Shown: one piece after another, positions 1-12,338 of the stretch
Layout of the letters: the number at the start of each line of letters is the position of its first letter
Numbering within the stretch: the stretch's first letter is position 1
Assembly (NCBI GenBank): GCA_014898415.1
Contig: RCTD01000001.1
Coordinates: forward strand, 1,116,001 to 1,180,000
Length of the DNA stretch: 64,000 nt
Direction: 5' to 3'
Source: Stromatinia cepivora
Taxonomy: Eukaryota; Ascomycota; Leotiomycetes; Helotiales; Sclerotiniaceae
The notes under the pieces: generated by a model
Told to the model about the DNA's origin: nothing
Seen by the model: only the letters and a program-made list of their open reading frames with translations
Database searches by the model: none
Program-made: the position numbers and the translations under genes

Positions 1-331
1 TCCTAGTCTCACATATTTAGGAGGCTCGGTGAAGGTTCTCCCACCCACAGTCCTTCCCCCAACACCCCTCAAGAATTCAAAGAGTGTAGATGAGATGAGC
101 AAAATGCTTGATGAAATGATTCAAGATAGAGCTGAAAATGGTCAATTGGTCAAAGGGGTTAGAGGAAGTGTTCGACACGCGGGCGAGCGCAAACGAGCGG
201 TTTCAACAGATCCAATTCCTGGAATTGAGCCTCTTAAGAGTCCACATTTGAGTCCTATGGCTCAGCCACACGATTCTGGGGTTGTAGTAACAGATTATTT
301 CAAAAAGAGTGGAGGTGAAATCTGTGATTAA
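1..331 (+). CDS. 3' end of an unrecognised protein-coding gene (partial)
   Basis: The frame is open from base 2 to the stop ending at 331, so the window cuts into a gene from the left; the visible part encodes about 109 residues. It is hydrophilic and Pro/Ser rich, with two near-repeated VLPPT motifs and an acidic stretch (DEMSKMLDEMIQDRAENG) that could form a short helix, followed by basic and Ser/Pro-rich residues such as would suit phosphorylation. No catalytic motif, signal peptide or membrane segment is visible. I do not recognise the family. The first codon often chosen in this frame is GTG at 29, which is not a eukaryotic start, supporting the view that this is an internal or last exon. 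The reading frame being real is likely but not certain. Confidence 0.5.
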   Translation, partial: PSLTYLGGSVKVLPPTVLPPTPLKNSKSVDEMSKMLDEMIQDRAENGQLVKGVRGSVRHAGERKRAVSTDPIPGIEPLKSPHLSPMAQPHDSGVVVTDYFKKSGGEICD

Positions 332-3300
332 TAGGGTTATGGTTCATGGCGTTTTTGGAAGGTTGTTTATTGTCTATACCCACGTTACTTTTGTTTTCAT
401 TTTATTTCCCGGGACTTTTTGCTTATCACTGCAAGCATTTTCTTCTTTCTTACGCGGCAATTAGTGATGGGACACTTGAGCGGGCGGTCATTTTCGGGAA
501 CATTTCGTTGGGTGGTTGGTGGGACGGACAGCGGCATTTATCTGTCTAAATGTAATAATATGATCGGGGAAGGGTACATTTGGAGGGCCTCACAGGATTG
601 GCGGACTCAGGAAAACCATACTTCTGGATCGCTTCGGGAGACGTTCTTTTTCTATTTGGTTCATTTACTTTTGTGCTAGGAGTGGATGCGCATTTGGGAA
701 ATAGTCAAATCTTGATAACGGGTTTGTGGTTTGATACCCAGGATGATTAGGAAGGATACAAACAGATATCCAATAGAATATACCGATACAGCGATGATGG
801 GAATTGTTTAGTAGAGACAATTGGGATGAATTGCATGGGCGGAGTTGTTGAGCTGAGGGCGTGGTTTGCTAGAACAGATAGAGATTGAGTTAGGGTTAAA
901 TGAATTGTGATGCAATGAATGAATTGATGGAGTTAAAGATACAATATATTAGAATTCTAATGAGCCTTTGCAGATGAATGTGATATGAATTATATGACTA
1001 TGACAGTATGTGAAAGTGGAATGTAATTAAATGTGGTAGCCGTTTGTTTTCTTGTTGCGGAAAAGAAAATGTAAAGGGCGGTACCCTAGGGATATTACTT
1101 AACCGTCGGGATGTAACTTTTCATGGTATGAATGAATCCAGGATTCGAAATTCGATATGGCAAGCAAGGCGGAAAGAAACTTGTTTTTTTTTCTGGAGAG
1201 CCAGTCGCCTTTGGGATGGGTGCTGACGGCGGGTTTTGGACTCCACGGTTGCTGGGTATTCACTCACTTCTTTGGCTTTTGGAAAAATGGGGATGGATGT
1301 TTAGGAGGTTTGAGGGGATGTTTAGCGATGATGATGAGGTTTGATGTCTAGGCTTGATGTTGAGGATGTTGAGGATGCCCACTGTGCCTTACTTACCTAG
1401 TACTTAAGAGAGTTGTACTACGTGTCAGCTTCAGCTTCGGCATCAGCTTCAAAGAAAGAGAAAGAGGAAACTTATGCGGAGAGCTGATATAATGTTATAT
1501 TATGTTATGTTGTTTGAAGTAAGTATGTAAGTAAGCAAGTAAGCCTGAAGCAAGTAAGTATGTATATGTGTAACGTAACACGGCACGGCATAATGGTGAA
1601 AGTTTGGTAGGAAAGGAGCTGAAGCTGCACGCACTTGCTTGCTTGCGTTGCTTTGTGTGACGGACTGACTGCTTAGCTGGATTATAGTCGTAAAATCTTT
1701 TCTTATGTTGTGGTTGTGTTGGGAGGAATTAGGAGTGGGCGGTGATGGGCGGTGATGATTAGGTAGGAGGCCGGATTTAAAGAAATGAAATGGGGTAGAT
1801 TGGTGATGTATGTGTGTGAGGCTGCGGGTATGTGTGTTACTTGAGGTGCAACGAGTTGATGTGAATTGACTGGTTTGTTGGAGATTGGAATGATCGCTGG
1901 ATCTATCGTCCAATTTGATTTAACCATTGAACTACATAACTCTCTGGAAGTTCAAGCTAATCCAGAATATTATATTCTTTCCATGGTCCAATCTGAATGA
2001 AAACATACTCATTTCTCAATCTATCTTTGAATAAGAACTCTCTGTAGACTGTGTCAAACAGACGAAGGGCAAAAGAAAAATGGTGTTATTTTTTCATCAA
2101 GCTCCTTTCTCGGGAGCGATCTTGGCACAGCACTCATGGTGGTGATCATCTCCTGCAATACGCCGGGTCTTGGAAAGAAATGCTTTCCAAGAAAGTGAAA
2201 TCCATTTCGTATATCAGTTGTGTTCATTTTGCTAAGTGTTGGGCTAATCATTCATGAATCTATTTTTAAGATGTTCCGTTTCCAGCATGTTTGGTAAGGT
2301 TTCTTAGCTATAGGAATGAAATTAGATGACGAAGGAATATAAACCGAATCCTATAACCAAAGGATGTTGACGATCCTTCCTGTGACGGTCGTTCGAGGCT
2401 CTTTTCATTCGGGCTACTAGGCGGACATGCCGCAAAGGAAGCCTGAGAAGTGGAAGGAAGATTGTGATTGGGGTCGGCGAGTATTTGGGTTAAATAAGAT
2501 TCGTAAGACGGCGGGAATTCCGCCACTGGTTACAGTACATCTGAGTATGGCAAATCGCCTTTTCAGACGGAGAAATGGTTACCTACCTAGGCTTTACGCA
2601 TACATATCTATGCATGAGATATGGATGCACCGAGTTTTTGACCATACTTACCGGGTAAGACTTACATTTCTTGGGTATGGGGATATATATTAAACACGAT
2701 GTATAGTAGATAAGTGGTTGCAGATGGTGGCGTTTCCTGTGTTTGTGATGGTTGTTCAAAACTTGCGTGCTGAACTTAACTCGAAACTTGATCACTGGAG
2801 ATCTTATCGTCAAGTCCTTGATAGAGGGGAAAATGTTTCAAACCGGTTTCTCCACGGGTAACCTAAAGCTTTACAGACCTTTAGTTCACGGACGTATATC
2901 CCCATCCCATTCTTATTATCTTATTAAGATTATAGGAAAGATTTCTTCGACAAATCACCTGCGAGGCTGTGAGTGAGGGTTTGTAAGATGCCCCTCGTCG
3001 AATTTACCTTTTCGTTTGGCTTCGGTTTGGGATAATGACGATGTCTGTGTTCTGATGTTTCATTGGCTGGTTTGAAAGTCGGACATTTTTTTATTAGCAC
3101 GTTTCAGATATTCAGGGGTAAAGGCAATGCATTTCATCGAGTTGCGCTCCTTTATGATGTGTGGATGGATGATCTGAGGAAGAGGGAAAAAGGCGAAAAG
3201 TTAAGACATATGACATTTATATTATGCGCATATCCGGTTCCACCAATCAATCGAGAGATGAAGGTTAGGTGAGAATTCACAAGTCGGTACCCTTTTTTTG

Positions 3301-4227
3301 TTTGTTGGTGATAGGTATGAAAGTTGAGTCCCTTATTTGCTCCATGATCCATTTTCATCCAACTTCAACCAATAATCATTCAAAGTCTTATAGAAAATTG
3401 AGAATCACATACCGGGGACCTTACTTGGCATGCAACCGAAAGAAAAATGTATCACAATTTCTGTCTCAAGTTTACCTCCTTCTTTTCCGGTAAGGTATCA
3501 CTGTATCAGATCTCTGTATCCTTCTTTTCTTTTCTTTTCTTCTCTTCTCTCCACGGACCGTAGAGGTATGTTGATCATTTCCATTCTTCATTTCAATTTC
3601 ATCTTCTTTTTCATCGGGTAAATGATCTTATATTTCTAATCCCTGGTCTTAAATGTAGATCGTGCCTTTTGACCTCATATGATTCAAAAACGATACGAAA
3701 AGATCCCACATTCGACGTCACCAACCAACGTCTCCCAACTCCATCTACATATGGTTACAGTAAGTATCAGAGAGCAGAAATCTCGTAACATGGTCGGAAC
3801 CACGCTTCTACATATACCCGGCATTGTTCTTCGTTTCGTCTTTACGCGCTTCCCGCATCTTTACTCCACCTTTTAACTGTTGCCAAGAAACATTATCCAT
3901 ACCCTTAAAAAGTACTATATCTTTGCCATATCCCAAATATATTAAATCTTCCGATTTTGGACCACAAACTTTCTTGTTTCGGTCCATATCCGTTGAAGGT
4001 TTTACCTTTAGAGGCCTTTCACTCCTTTTACTTGTCTCCTTATTAGTCACTTCATTTGCTTACCTCGGAAGTTGGGAGTCTTAGTGAATTTCTTCATGTC
4101 ACCTACTCAACCTTTACTTTCCAAGTGCAGGCGCATTTGAGAGCTCTTGTCGTAGTACTACCACGCTCCTTTTTTAAGCAGCTGCATTTGATCCATTTCT
4201 TTCTGGCTGCGCCAGTCATTTTACCAT
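332..4227. other. Long gene-free stretch
   Basis: I see no convincing gene in these 3.9 kb. Open frames are short, overlap on both strands, and lack domain-like composition. The part just after 331 is presumably the 3' UTR of the partial gene. Around 1500-1560 there are loose repeats of GTAAG/CAAG, and at 3520-3555 a pyrimidine tract of TTTTC/TCTTC units, typical of fungal promoters, lies about 700 bp upstream of the next gene. Confidence 0.5.
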
Positions 4228-6137
4228 ATGGTTCCTCCTCCCCTTGATTTGAAAAGGACATATACATACTCAGATATGCTTCTCTCGTCACGAACTTCTC
4301 CTCGGCTCAGTTTGCGTAAATCAGGGTATGATCCAAACGACCGAGGACCATTATCATCTACTTCTTCTCGATTTAGCTTCAACCATCTCATCAAATCACC
4401 ACCGCCTTCACCTAGTCTTCCGGCTTTGGTCCCTAGACACGGTAAACCATTGCCATCACGGACTTCTCGAAAATGGTTGAGAGGATTTTTGTGGTTTTGT
4501 GGCATAGGAGTGATACTTTATTTTTGTTCAACCTCAGCATGGCTAGAAAGACCAATGGCGGCGGTAGGGTGGGCAACAGATTCTGGGAATCAGTATGAGA
4601 TGGTTGGAGAATCAGAATTACCGGACTTTCCAACGCCAGTTATCGTAACAGACAAACGCGGACGATCGAAGTGGACGGTTTCCATACCACCCAATCACGA
4701 ATTTCCTCTCACTCCCACACAATATGCCGATATTTGCTCTCAAAATATGGAAGTCGCTGCCACAGTTGCAGACCTTCATAGCCACGTGCATCGAGAGCAC
4801 ACTGCTCACTACGACTACTACCACGTGGACCAAAATTTCATGGACGTTGCTGAGGCGGAGGCACATGGACTTTTACCTGGAATCAAGACGAAGAATAGTG
4901 TATTGAAGGAAAAGGATGGTTCCTTGGTGGGCGAAAAAAATGACGGCTTGATTGATTCAGATATCTGTGACAAGACTCTGACTTTTGTGCTGGAAACGTC
5001 GGATGCGGGGCTTGGTAAAACCTTGATGATGTTATGGACTGCGTTTGGTTTGGCTCAAAAGGAAGGAAGACATTTCTTCGTAGATGACTCAAGATGGTAG
5101 GCTTTGAGAAACTCACCTCCTTGATTTACTGTTTACTGATGATACCAAGGGCATACGGCAAATACACCACCTTCTTCCAGCCACCACCAGCTCCCAAGTG
5201 CAGACCCCCACCACGACACGAAATGCTTCCATGCCCGCATCATGCTCGCCATCTAGTGGTCTCAGCTGCGACCGTTACTCATACCTTCGGAGGATCTTTC
5301 AATGATTATTTTGAGGACGCGCGAAAGATGGAAGTCTACCGACAAAAGCCAATTTTTGAAATGGCCCGACTCGGGTACACAGCGCTTTTCCACCTATCCG
5401 ACGGAGATAATGAATATGTCGATAGAAGGGCCGCAGAATTCAGGGCAAAAACGACACTTGATCCAGTCGATCAAGAAAGTGGAATCGTCATCGGTATACA
5501 TGTTCGCCGCGGAGATAGAAGGCCATTCGAATTTCAGTACAAGGATAGCTATATTCCATTAACAGTATATAGCGACACAGCACGCATGCTACTGGACAGG
5601 AGATACAACCACTCGCTTCCGAATGGAGGCCATGACGCTTTGGCTCAGATGGCTAGTGCATTTGTTATTGCCTCCGACGATCCAGACGTTTATGATTCAG
5701 ATGAATTCAAGGACGTATCTAGAGCACAGGAGCAAATTCGATTAGCATCCAAGAATGCTCTTGAAGCAGCTGCACCTCAACCCAACACTCCAGGCCCAAG
5801 AAAGTTTGTCGATGACACAGTGGGTTGGGAAGGTGGATTTTACGCTGGCATGTTCTGGAGTTTGGGTAAACCTTCTGGAACTCCCAAAACTGCAGTTGAG
5901 ACTCCGGACACAGCATTAGCTCCAACTACAGAAGCTTTGAGGTTGAGGGAATTGGTTGGAAGAGCTTATTTGATGGATTTGGCCGTGTTGGGAAAATCAA
6001 GTGACAAGATTGTTTGCACAGTGAGTGCCACGGGCTGCAGACTCCTCGCCGTGATGATGGGGTGGGAAAAGGCAATTGACCAAGGAGGTTTTGTCAATGT
6101 TGATGGAAACTTCGATTGGAGGGGTATAGCATGGTGA
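4228..6137 (+). CDS. Golgi-type membrane glycosyltransferase, GT23/O-fucosyltransferase-like
   Basis: Two exons, 4228-5096 and 5150-6137, separated by a 53-bp intron (GTAGGC, CTGAT branch, CAAG), encode 618 residues. A Ser/Pro-rich cytosolic tail of about 83 residues is followed by one membrane segment (about 84-103) and a long lumenal domain, the layout of a type II Golgi enzyme. Near residue 407 is IGIHVRRGD, which matches the HxRRxD donor-binding motif I of alpha-1,6-fucosyltransferases (FUT8/NodZ, GT23) and protein O-fucosyltransferases. A later VCTVSATGCRLLAVMMGW segment resembles the conserved Ser/Thr-rich C-terminal motif of that fold. Sugar donor and acceptor cannot be told from sequence. 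The start is the first ATG after upstream stops. The gene is solid; fucosyl specificity is a family-based inference. Confidence 0.82.
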
Positions 6138-7293
6138 AAGAGTAGAGTACAATCCTCCTCTCTCATGCATGTTACAAATTATTCTACTGTTCATATTTAT
6201 GTCTTTTGATATCGGGACTTTAAGCGTAAGCATTTTCGTGGCGTTGGCACTGGAGTTATTGGGTTTGATGGGACTATCCACGAGATATGGAACATATGCA
6301 TTGTACGGTGTAGGCTCACGCGTCCTAAGATACAAGATACCAGGCTATGGAGTAGCCTTTCGTAGAACGTACAAAATTACTTGAATGGTAGATCTTTCTC
6401 TATTGGACCTTGTCTTACACACACTATCTAGTGATGATTGTGAAGCAGCATTACAAATCAGGAAGGAAGGCGCTAGTCTGGGAATGGCTTTCTGGCTCAG
6501 CTCCTTCCTTCCTTCATGATTAGTTACCCTGTGATATGTTCATCGGGGTAATCTACAACGCAAAGTTGCGCAACTGATAAAATAGATACTTGAACGATGT
6601 TCAAACATTAAACTTGTTAATCGCGATATTCTGGCTGAGGATCATCTTCAGAGATGGAATTTAATCTATGAACTGGCTTCACAATAGCTATTTGGAGTTG
6701 CAGTACCGTCAAGAATGCTGGACTGCAGTTCAACAATCAGGCAGATCTAATATTTCGCATTCATTTAGTATATCAAATCTACTCATGCCATTGTCTCCTT
6801 TAGAACAATAAGGATTTTTAACATTAATCTAGTCCAGAACATTGGAATACATCCGAGGATCCACGGCTTAGTTGCCGTCACAATTCGGACTGAAGTCCAC
6901 ACTTTTAGAAAGCTATTTGATGTCCAAGGTTCAATTTTGAAATGGTTTGGCACATGGAATGCTCCTTCTCAATCTCTGTCGAAGCCAAACTTTGCAATTC
7001 GCTGACATGGCGTATATGACTGTAGGTTGTTCTTTCTCGTCAATATCGATTACAGCGAGGAAAGTACGGGTGGCTTGATATTGATACTTCTCCCCGACTT
7101 GACGTATGCTTTCCTAATCCCATCTTCTTCCACTATTCATCATCCATCAAAGTAGCATTTCATAACATCCAGCATACAAAAAACTCACAGTTCATTAGAT
7201 ATCTCTTATTTTAATGAAAACGTCGACTATTGGGTGCCTGAACGTAAGGAGAAAGGTTGACTAAGAACTAGACATTGATATTGCAAAAGTGCC
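6138..7293. other. Intergenic region
   Basis: About 1.15 kb between two plus-strand genes. It must hold the 3' end of the transferase transcript and the promoter of the FAD protein gene. I see no coding or repeat structure. Confidence 0.5.
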
Positions 7294-8544
7294 ATGGCCC
7301 TACCGTCCGTCAGAGACGCACTACTTGCCGGCGACCACATCAAACGTATGGCAGGCGAGGGCACCTTCAAACGCTTCTCACCCACCCCTGATAATATTCC
7401 TAGAAAACCGCCATCGGCACCTATCAGAATACTCGGAAGTGGTCTATCAGCTTTAACGCTTGCGTGCAGTCTTCGCAAAAAGAATATCCCCTTCAAAATT
7501 TATACGCGGGACCGCCGGCCTCGAGGAGCTTGGGATCGGCATGATTATAGTCTTTTGCTGCCAGCGGAAATTATCAGAGCGCTTAGGAGACTGCTCTGCA
7601 TGAGCGAAGATGATTTTCGACGCACCCTTCTAGTGCCATTTACCACACCCTTTCCGTCTAACATCCGAAACAAAGTCAAAGTGAGAATCCACAGGGGAAA
7701 ACTAGAATATCTTTTGAGGCGAGGCTTTGAGAAAGAGATCGAATGGGAATGTGAGATTAAGGTTGAAACAAGTGGGTTACCGCGTCTGATTTTTCCCTCG
7801 CATGTCGATAAATTGGAAGGGAATATTACATTCGATGGTATGGGTGCTCATTCTCCGGTAAAATACGCAGAAGATTACAAAAACATCCGTCCCGTTGTGG
7901 TATTCCGAGGCAATGTAGCGTTGTCGAAGTCTTTATGGGATCAGAAGTTTCGAGATTGGTTTCCCGAGAACACAGCGCAAATCCGAGAGAAATTCGATAA
8001 AACTATATTGGAGCTTCTAATCAACGACGTCCATCCGCACACTGGTGAAGTGAGGTTATCTTACGTATATTCAAGGCCTTATTTGGATAGTCCAATAGAC
8101 TCGCCCGATGAACTCTGGGTACCGACACGATCTAATGATGAAGCATCGTCCCCCGTCTTGATCGGAAAGTTCCTCGACGAAGTCAAAATCTTCCGGCAAG
8201 AGCATAACCTACCTGGACCTTATGATGAGGTCTTCAATCCAGAAAGGATGAAGGAAGGAAAAATCGTGCATTGGCTGCTGAGATATACAAGGGCAAACCA
8301 GCCGAAGCTAATAAATCTGTGGACCGGCGACGAAAGGATATTCAAGTTAGGTGATGCTGTGTTTCACATGGCCATACTCGAGACCACCGGTGCTGAACTT
8401 GCCATTCAAGATGGCCTTGGGGTTGCTAGCGAAATTGAACGACGTGGGGGGATGATGTTGCATCAATGGCTAATCAGGGGCTGGACTGAGAGGCTTTGGC
8501 ATGGTCATGCAAGCTTTTGTCGTACGACTGAAAGGTATGAATGA
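7294..8544 (+). CDS. FAD-dependent monooxygenase-like protein
   Basis: A single exon of 416 residues starts in good context (GCCATGG). After about 45 residues comes the Rossmann FAD motif ILGSGLSALTLACSLRKK, then IYTRD where the ribose-binding acidic residue normally sits. HRGKLEYLLRRG resembles the conserved 'RxxLR..L' segment of class A aromatic hydroxylases. The second FAD motif appears as FKLGDAVFHMAILETTGAELAIQDG, equivalent to GDAAH...GxGxNxAIxDG, but with the usual His and Gly changed. Family members hydroxylate aromatic or polyketide substrates with NAD(P)H and oxygen. The degenerate GD motif makes catalytic competence uncertain. The substrate cannot be inferred and no biosynthetic neighbours are present. 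Confidence 0.75.
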   Translation: MALPSVRDALLAGDHIKRMAGEGTFKRFSPTPDNIPRKPPSAPIRILGSGLSALTLACSLRKKNIPFKIYTRDRRPRGAWDRHDYSLLLPAEIIRALRRLLCMSEDDFRRTLLVPFTTPFPSNIRNKVKVRIHRGKLEYLLRRGFEKEIEWECEIKVETSGLPRLIFPSHVDKLEGNITFDGMGAHSPVKYAEDYKNIRPVVVFRGNVALSKSLWDQKFRDWFPENTAQIREKFDKTILELLINDVHPHTGEVRLSYVYSRPYLDSPIDSPDELWVPTRSNDEASSPVLIGKFLDEVKIFRQEHNLPGPYDEVFNPERMKEGKIVHWLLRYTRANQPKLINLWTGDERIFKLGDAVFHMAILETTGAELAIQDGLGVASEIERRGGMMLHQWLIRGWTERLWHGHASFCRTTERYE

Positions 8545-8944
8545 AAAGTAATAGAAATAGTAACACGTGAGTTTGACACCTAGAACCTCCTTTTCTCCGT
8601 CTATATCAAGGCAGCAAATACTTGTGATGGTGACTGATATCTTTGTGTGTAAGTATCAGTTTTGTCATTCAGGTGAGGGGGTAGGATTACCACGGATTCT
8701 ATGGTATCCCTTTCCTCGTTCTCTCGACCTCAAAGTGTATGTGGTCACAATCAGCGTTATGAAGGGAGGCTTTTTCAATAGTTCAGAAGAATTCATTACA
8801 TTGCCTATCTTTCTCAAATCATGCGTACAGACATGTCGATTACCCAACTCTCGTCATATAAACACTTTCATTCTTTATCTCGATCCAATATGTCTATCTG
8901 CCCTCTTCATCTCTATATTCAATCACCAGGACACCACTATTCAA
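8545..8944. other. Intergenic region upstream of the secreted protein
   Basis: A 400-bp stretch between two plus-strand genes. It is open in the frame of the downstream gene, but the upstream codons lack coding character and a clean signal peptide begins at 8945. Presumed promoter. Confidence 0.45.
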
Positions 8945-9861
8945 ATGAAATCACCAAATGCTATTATCTTTCCGACTCTCCTTCTCTACATCACCTATTG
9001 CACAAACGCGAAATCACATTTCACGTCCCACTCTACAGAAATACACGCTCTGCATATAACAAAACTTGTACATCCTAACAAGAGAGATTTTCTTACTTGT
9101 GAACAAACGTATGGAGAGGGTTCAATCTCATGTGGTGGAAACGATAGTAAATATTGTTATGATCCTACGATTGGGGGAGGTGAGTTTCCTTTCTTTCGTG
9201 TACTCGTACATATCGGATCATACCAGATACGGAACGTGGTGTCACTTTATTTTCCCCGTACTTTCCGTTTACAACCCCGAGTGCCTTTTCCAATTGTTGG
9301 CAATAGTTCTGCATATTGAGATACTGTGCAGGGGAGTATGATGTATTATTTTCTTTTCCAAGAGCGTTCTCTTTTGATTACCTGTAATGGTTTGATGTTG
9401 ATGTGCTCCATGGGGCAGGTGTGGAGTGTAGAGAGATTGAAGGGGAAACGTGTGATTGGGTGTATACTAATAGAATTTATGGTTTGAATAGTCATGTTGA
9501 CTGCAGGATTATGGATATTGTGGTATAGGGGATGTATGTGCGCCAATTGCGGGATATTGCTGTCGTGAGGTACGTCATATCATATCTGCGATATCAACAT
9601 AACATCAATATTTCCCCAACCACCAACCACCATGATTAAAACTAACACAACCAGAATGAAAATAAACAAACTTACATGCTCCGTCTCGGCATCACCACAC
9701 CTATTAATCTTGCATCCGACCCCGATTCCGAAAACTCAAGTGTCCACCATGGCCAAACATCCGCATTTACCTTCATCATCGGCTTCACAACCACAATCAC
9801 AATCCCAATCCCAATCCTAACCCAACACCAACACCAACACCAACATGAAACCACACGATAA
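8945..9861 (+). CDS. Small cysteine-rich secreted protein, multi-exon
   Basis: The proposed exons 8945-9179, 9419-9459, 9507-9569 and 9655-9861 give 181 residues in phase. The start encodes a signal peptide (hydrophobic IIFPTLLLYITY, cleavage near TNA/K). The mature part shows the pattern of a widespread ascomycete secreted family: CEQTYGEGSISCGG, SKYCYDPTIGG, GETCDW, then DYGYCGIGDVCAPIAGYCC. That last motif is the family signature and pins the third exon after an unambiguous GACTGCAG acceptor. The C-terminal exon is low complexity (PIPIL, then Gln-His repeats). The 239-bp first intron and the last exon are the least certain parts; a Ser/Asp-rich open frame at 9894-10427 might belong to an alternative 3' end. 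Function unknown; such proteins act in the wall or outside the cell. Confidence 0.55.
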
Positions 9862-10938
9862 ATGGCCTGATATCGACCCTAAATCAAACCCAGATGATTC
9901 AATCACCCATTCCAATCCCCCCATCCATGCTCATAAATGCAGCGAACTCGGGTCCGCTCGCATCGGACGCAGATGGAAATGCAGACTCAGACTCAGACTC
10001 AGACTCGGCATCAGATGATACTTCGGTGTGGACATTAATGCAGACGAAGAACGAAGAAGATATCGATGCGGGAACTAATGCGCACCCTGAATCGGAATTG
10101 GAATCCATAGCCATGGTTTCAAGTCTAGGTGGAGGGACCGCAGTAGTGTCGTTCTCGGTGATGCCTTTTGATGTCATGGATATGCATATGGATATGCATA
10201 TGCACAAGGAAGATCTCTCTACTATTAGCAGTAGTAGTATTTTAACGCTGCAAAATTCAACATCGGTTTTGGTGGATGATGTGCTGGGATATAGTAGCGC
10301 TATTATTGGGAATAGTGAGGATATCGATAACCTGATTTTACTGCCACTACCAGTAGTGCTTCAACTCGCCTTCTGGCGCAGGGGAATTTTATGGTTGGTG
10401 TGTAGATGGTGGCTGGGGTGGATATGAATATGGGTATGGGTGTGAAGGAGAGGTTTGCTGGTGCTGCTGCGAGGGGAGTAGGTATGCAGGGGGGGATGAT
10501 AGGTACTTGGTTGGTTTGGGGAGTGTGTTGGGTTTTACAATCTGACTGTCTGGAGATTTTGAACGAACTTCTTTTTGTGTTTAGAGATGTTGTTTTTTGA
10601 TATTTGGGGAGTTTGGATTATAGATCTCTTGGATTGTGTGGATCTTTTAAATCTTTCGGATTTCTCAAGTTATTTAAATCATTTTAATCTCTTAGATCAT
10701 CTAGATCTTTCAATCAGTTCAAATTTTCAAATCATTTGAATATCTAGAGTTATTTGAATCTCTCAAGTTATTTAATAAATCTCTTAAGTTATTACTAAAA
10801 ATCACCGGACAGACTACCTTAAGATTTATTGAGATCGAATAAATTTCACTATAACACTAACGTCTATTGTCCATTATCTATCATCTATCATTTCTTACTC
10901 TAGTTTCCCCATTCCATCAATCCTTCTACACCCAGTAA
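9862..10938. other. Low-complexity region with an Asp/Ser-rich open frame and AT-rich degenerate repeats
   Basis: 9894-10427 is an open frame rich in Asp-Ser dipeptides (from CAGACT repeats at about 9960-10005) and His-Met; it may be an exon of the preceding gene or fortuitous. 10600-10800 contains degenerate repeats of the type ATCTCTCAAGTTATTTAAATC. The 3' UTR of the minus-strand dehydrogenase lies at the right edge. Confidence 0.4.
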
Positions 10939-12338
10939 TTAATTATTCGCAATAACGTCCCCTCCATACTGCACCCTCCTAATCATCGAACGATTACATC
11001 CCTTAATATCCTGAATACCCGCCAATCCCATACTCTGATCCACATCCGCCAATATCCCCTGCAAGACCTGTTTGGCTCCCTGTTTCCCCCCTACTGCCAA
11101 TCCATAGATAGCAGGTCTTCCTATCAACACAGCCTTGGCACCGAGACTGAGTGCTTTAATAACATCTACACCAGTGCGGATACCACTATCGAAAAGAATT
11201 GTCAGTTTGTCACCCACGGCCTCCACAATCTCGGGTAACATTTCTAGTGAGCCGACGGCGCCGTCGAGTTGACGTCCGCCGTGGTTACTGACGATGATAC
11301 CGTCAACGCCGGCCTTGACGGCTTCTAATGCATCGTCTGGGTGTTGGATGCCTTTGAGTACAATGGGTCCATCCCAATTATCCCTCAAGAGCTGGATTTG
11401 ATCCCAAGTATGCGCAGCACCGGAAAAGATATCTCCGATCCATTCTTGGGAAGCCTCGAACACCTTTTCTTCCGGTGTAGCGTTGTATTTCTCGTTGAAT
11501 TTGCGACGGAAAACCGGGTCTGTGAAACCGGTTTTGTTGCCCACGCCTTTTATGAATGGGACGTATCCTCCGTCGAGATCGGCGGGTCTCCAGGCTAGAG
11601 CCCACGTATCGAGGGTTACGACTAGGACTTTGTAGCCGGAATCTTTGGCGCGTTTAAGGAGAGAGATGGTGATTTCGTCGTCTTGTGGCCAGTAGAGTTG
11701 GTACCAGCGGTGGCCATCGGGGCCGTTGGATTCAGCTACTTCTTCGACTGGGAAAGACGGGTTAGTAATTGTGTTTCATGATTGGGAACAAAGATTTAGC
11801 TTTTTACTTGATGATGAAGAAGCGGTACTGAGGATATAAGGTACACCAATCTCAGCACAAACTTTCGAGAGTCCTGTTTCCTTATCTTCATGGAAGATCT
11901 TCTGAACGCCAACTGGAGCCATCAGGATAGGACTGTCATATTCCTGACCAAAGAGATTGACGCGGAGATCCCTCTTCGTGGTTGGCTGTAACATTCGTGG
12001 GACCATCTTCCATTGTCTGAATGCGAGTCTGTTGGCATCCATTGTGGCTCTTTCACCTGCTCCTCCTGCTACATAGTTGTATGATGTGGATGCGAGCTTG
12101 GAGCGTGCTTGTTCTTCGAGTTTGTTGGGGTCGGTAGTCACGGTTGGGGTGGTATTGGCAAACATGCCATCTGAAGTATTGGTATTAGGTTAGCTGCTTG
12201 GTCTTCTCTTGAGAATGAACGAGGCATTGTATAGGGTATCACACCTTTGTAGATTTCATTTTGGAAAGCACCATATTTTCTTTCGTGACTTTCTCCGTGA
12301 ACGGATTGGGGATGCTGTTTTTGCATATTTGAGGACAT
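10939..12338 (-). CDS. FMN-dependent alpha-hydroxy-acid dehydrogenase/oxidase (lactate oxidase-like)
   Basis: Three exons read on the minus strand, 12338-12245, 12170-11808 and 11747-10939, with introns of 74 and 60 bp, give 421 residues. The product is a TIM-barrel flavoenzyme that oxidises an L-2-hydroxy acid to the 2-oxo acid. Visible family motifs in order: YNYVAGGAGERATMDANR, the substrate loop PILMAPVGVQKI, ILSTASSSSIEEVAE rebuilt exactly across the second intron, WYQLYWPQDDE, and the catalytic GIIVSNHGGRQLDGA (His and Arg), followed by FDSGIRTGVDVIKAL and VLIGRPAIYGLAVGG for FMN phosphate binding. There is no cytochrome b2 domain and no N-terminal targeting sequence, so a cytosolic oxidase or monooxygenase is more likely than a mitochondrial cytochrome b2. 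The exact hydroxy acid is not predictable. Confidence 0.92.

Noticed and set aside
1500..1913. 137-codon open frame on the minus strand
   Set aside because: Composition (Ser/Thr/His/Pro from repeated TG-rich sequence on the other strand) is not protein-like, and an overlapping frame of similar quality exists.
9894..10427. 177-codon Asp/Ser-rich open frame as a separate gene
   Set aside because: It is created by short nucleotide repeats and ends in Trp-rich sequence; at most an alternative exon of the secreted protein gene.
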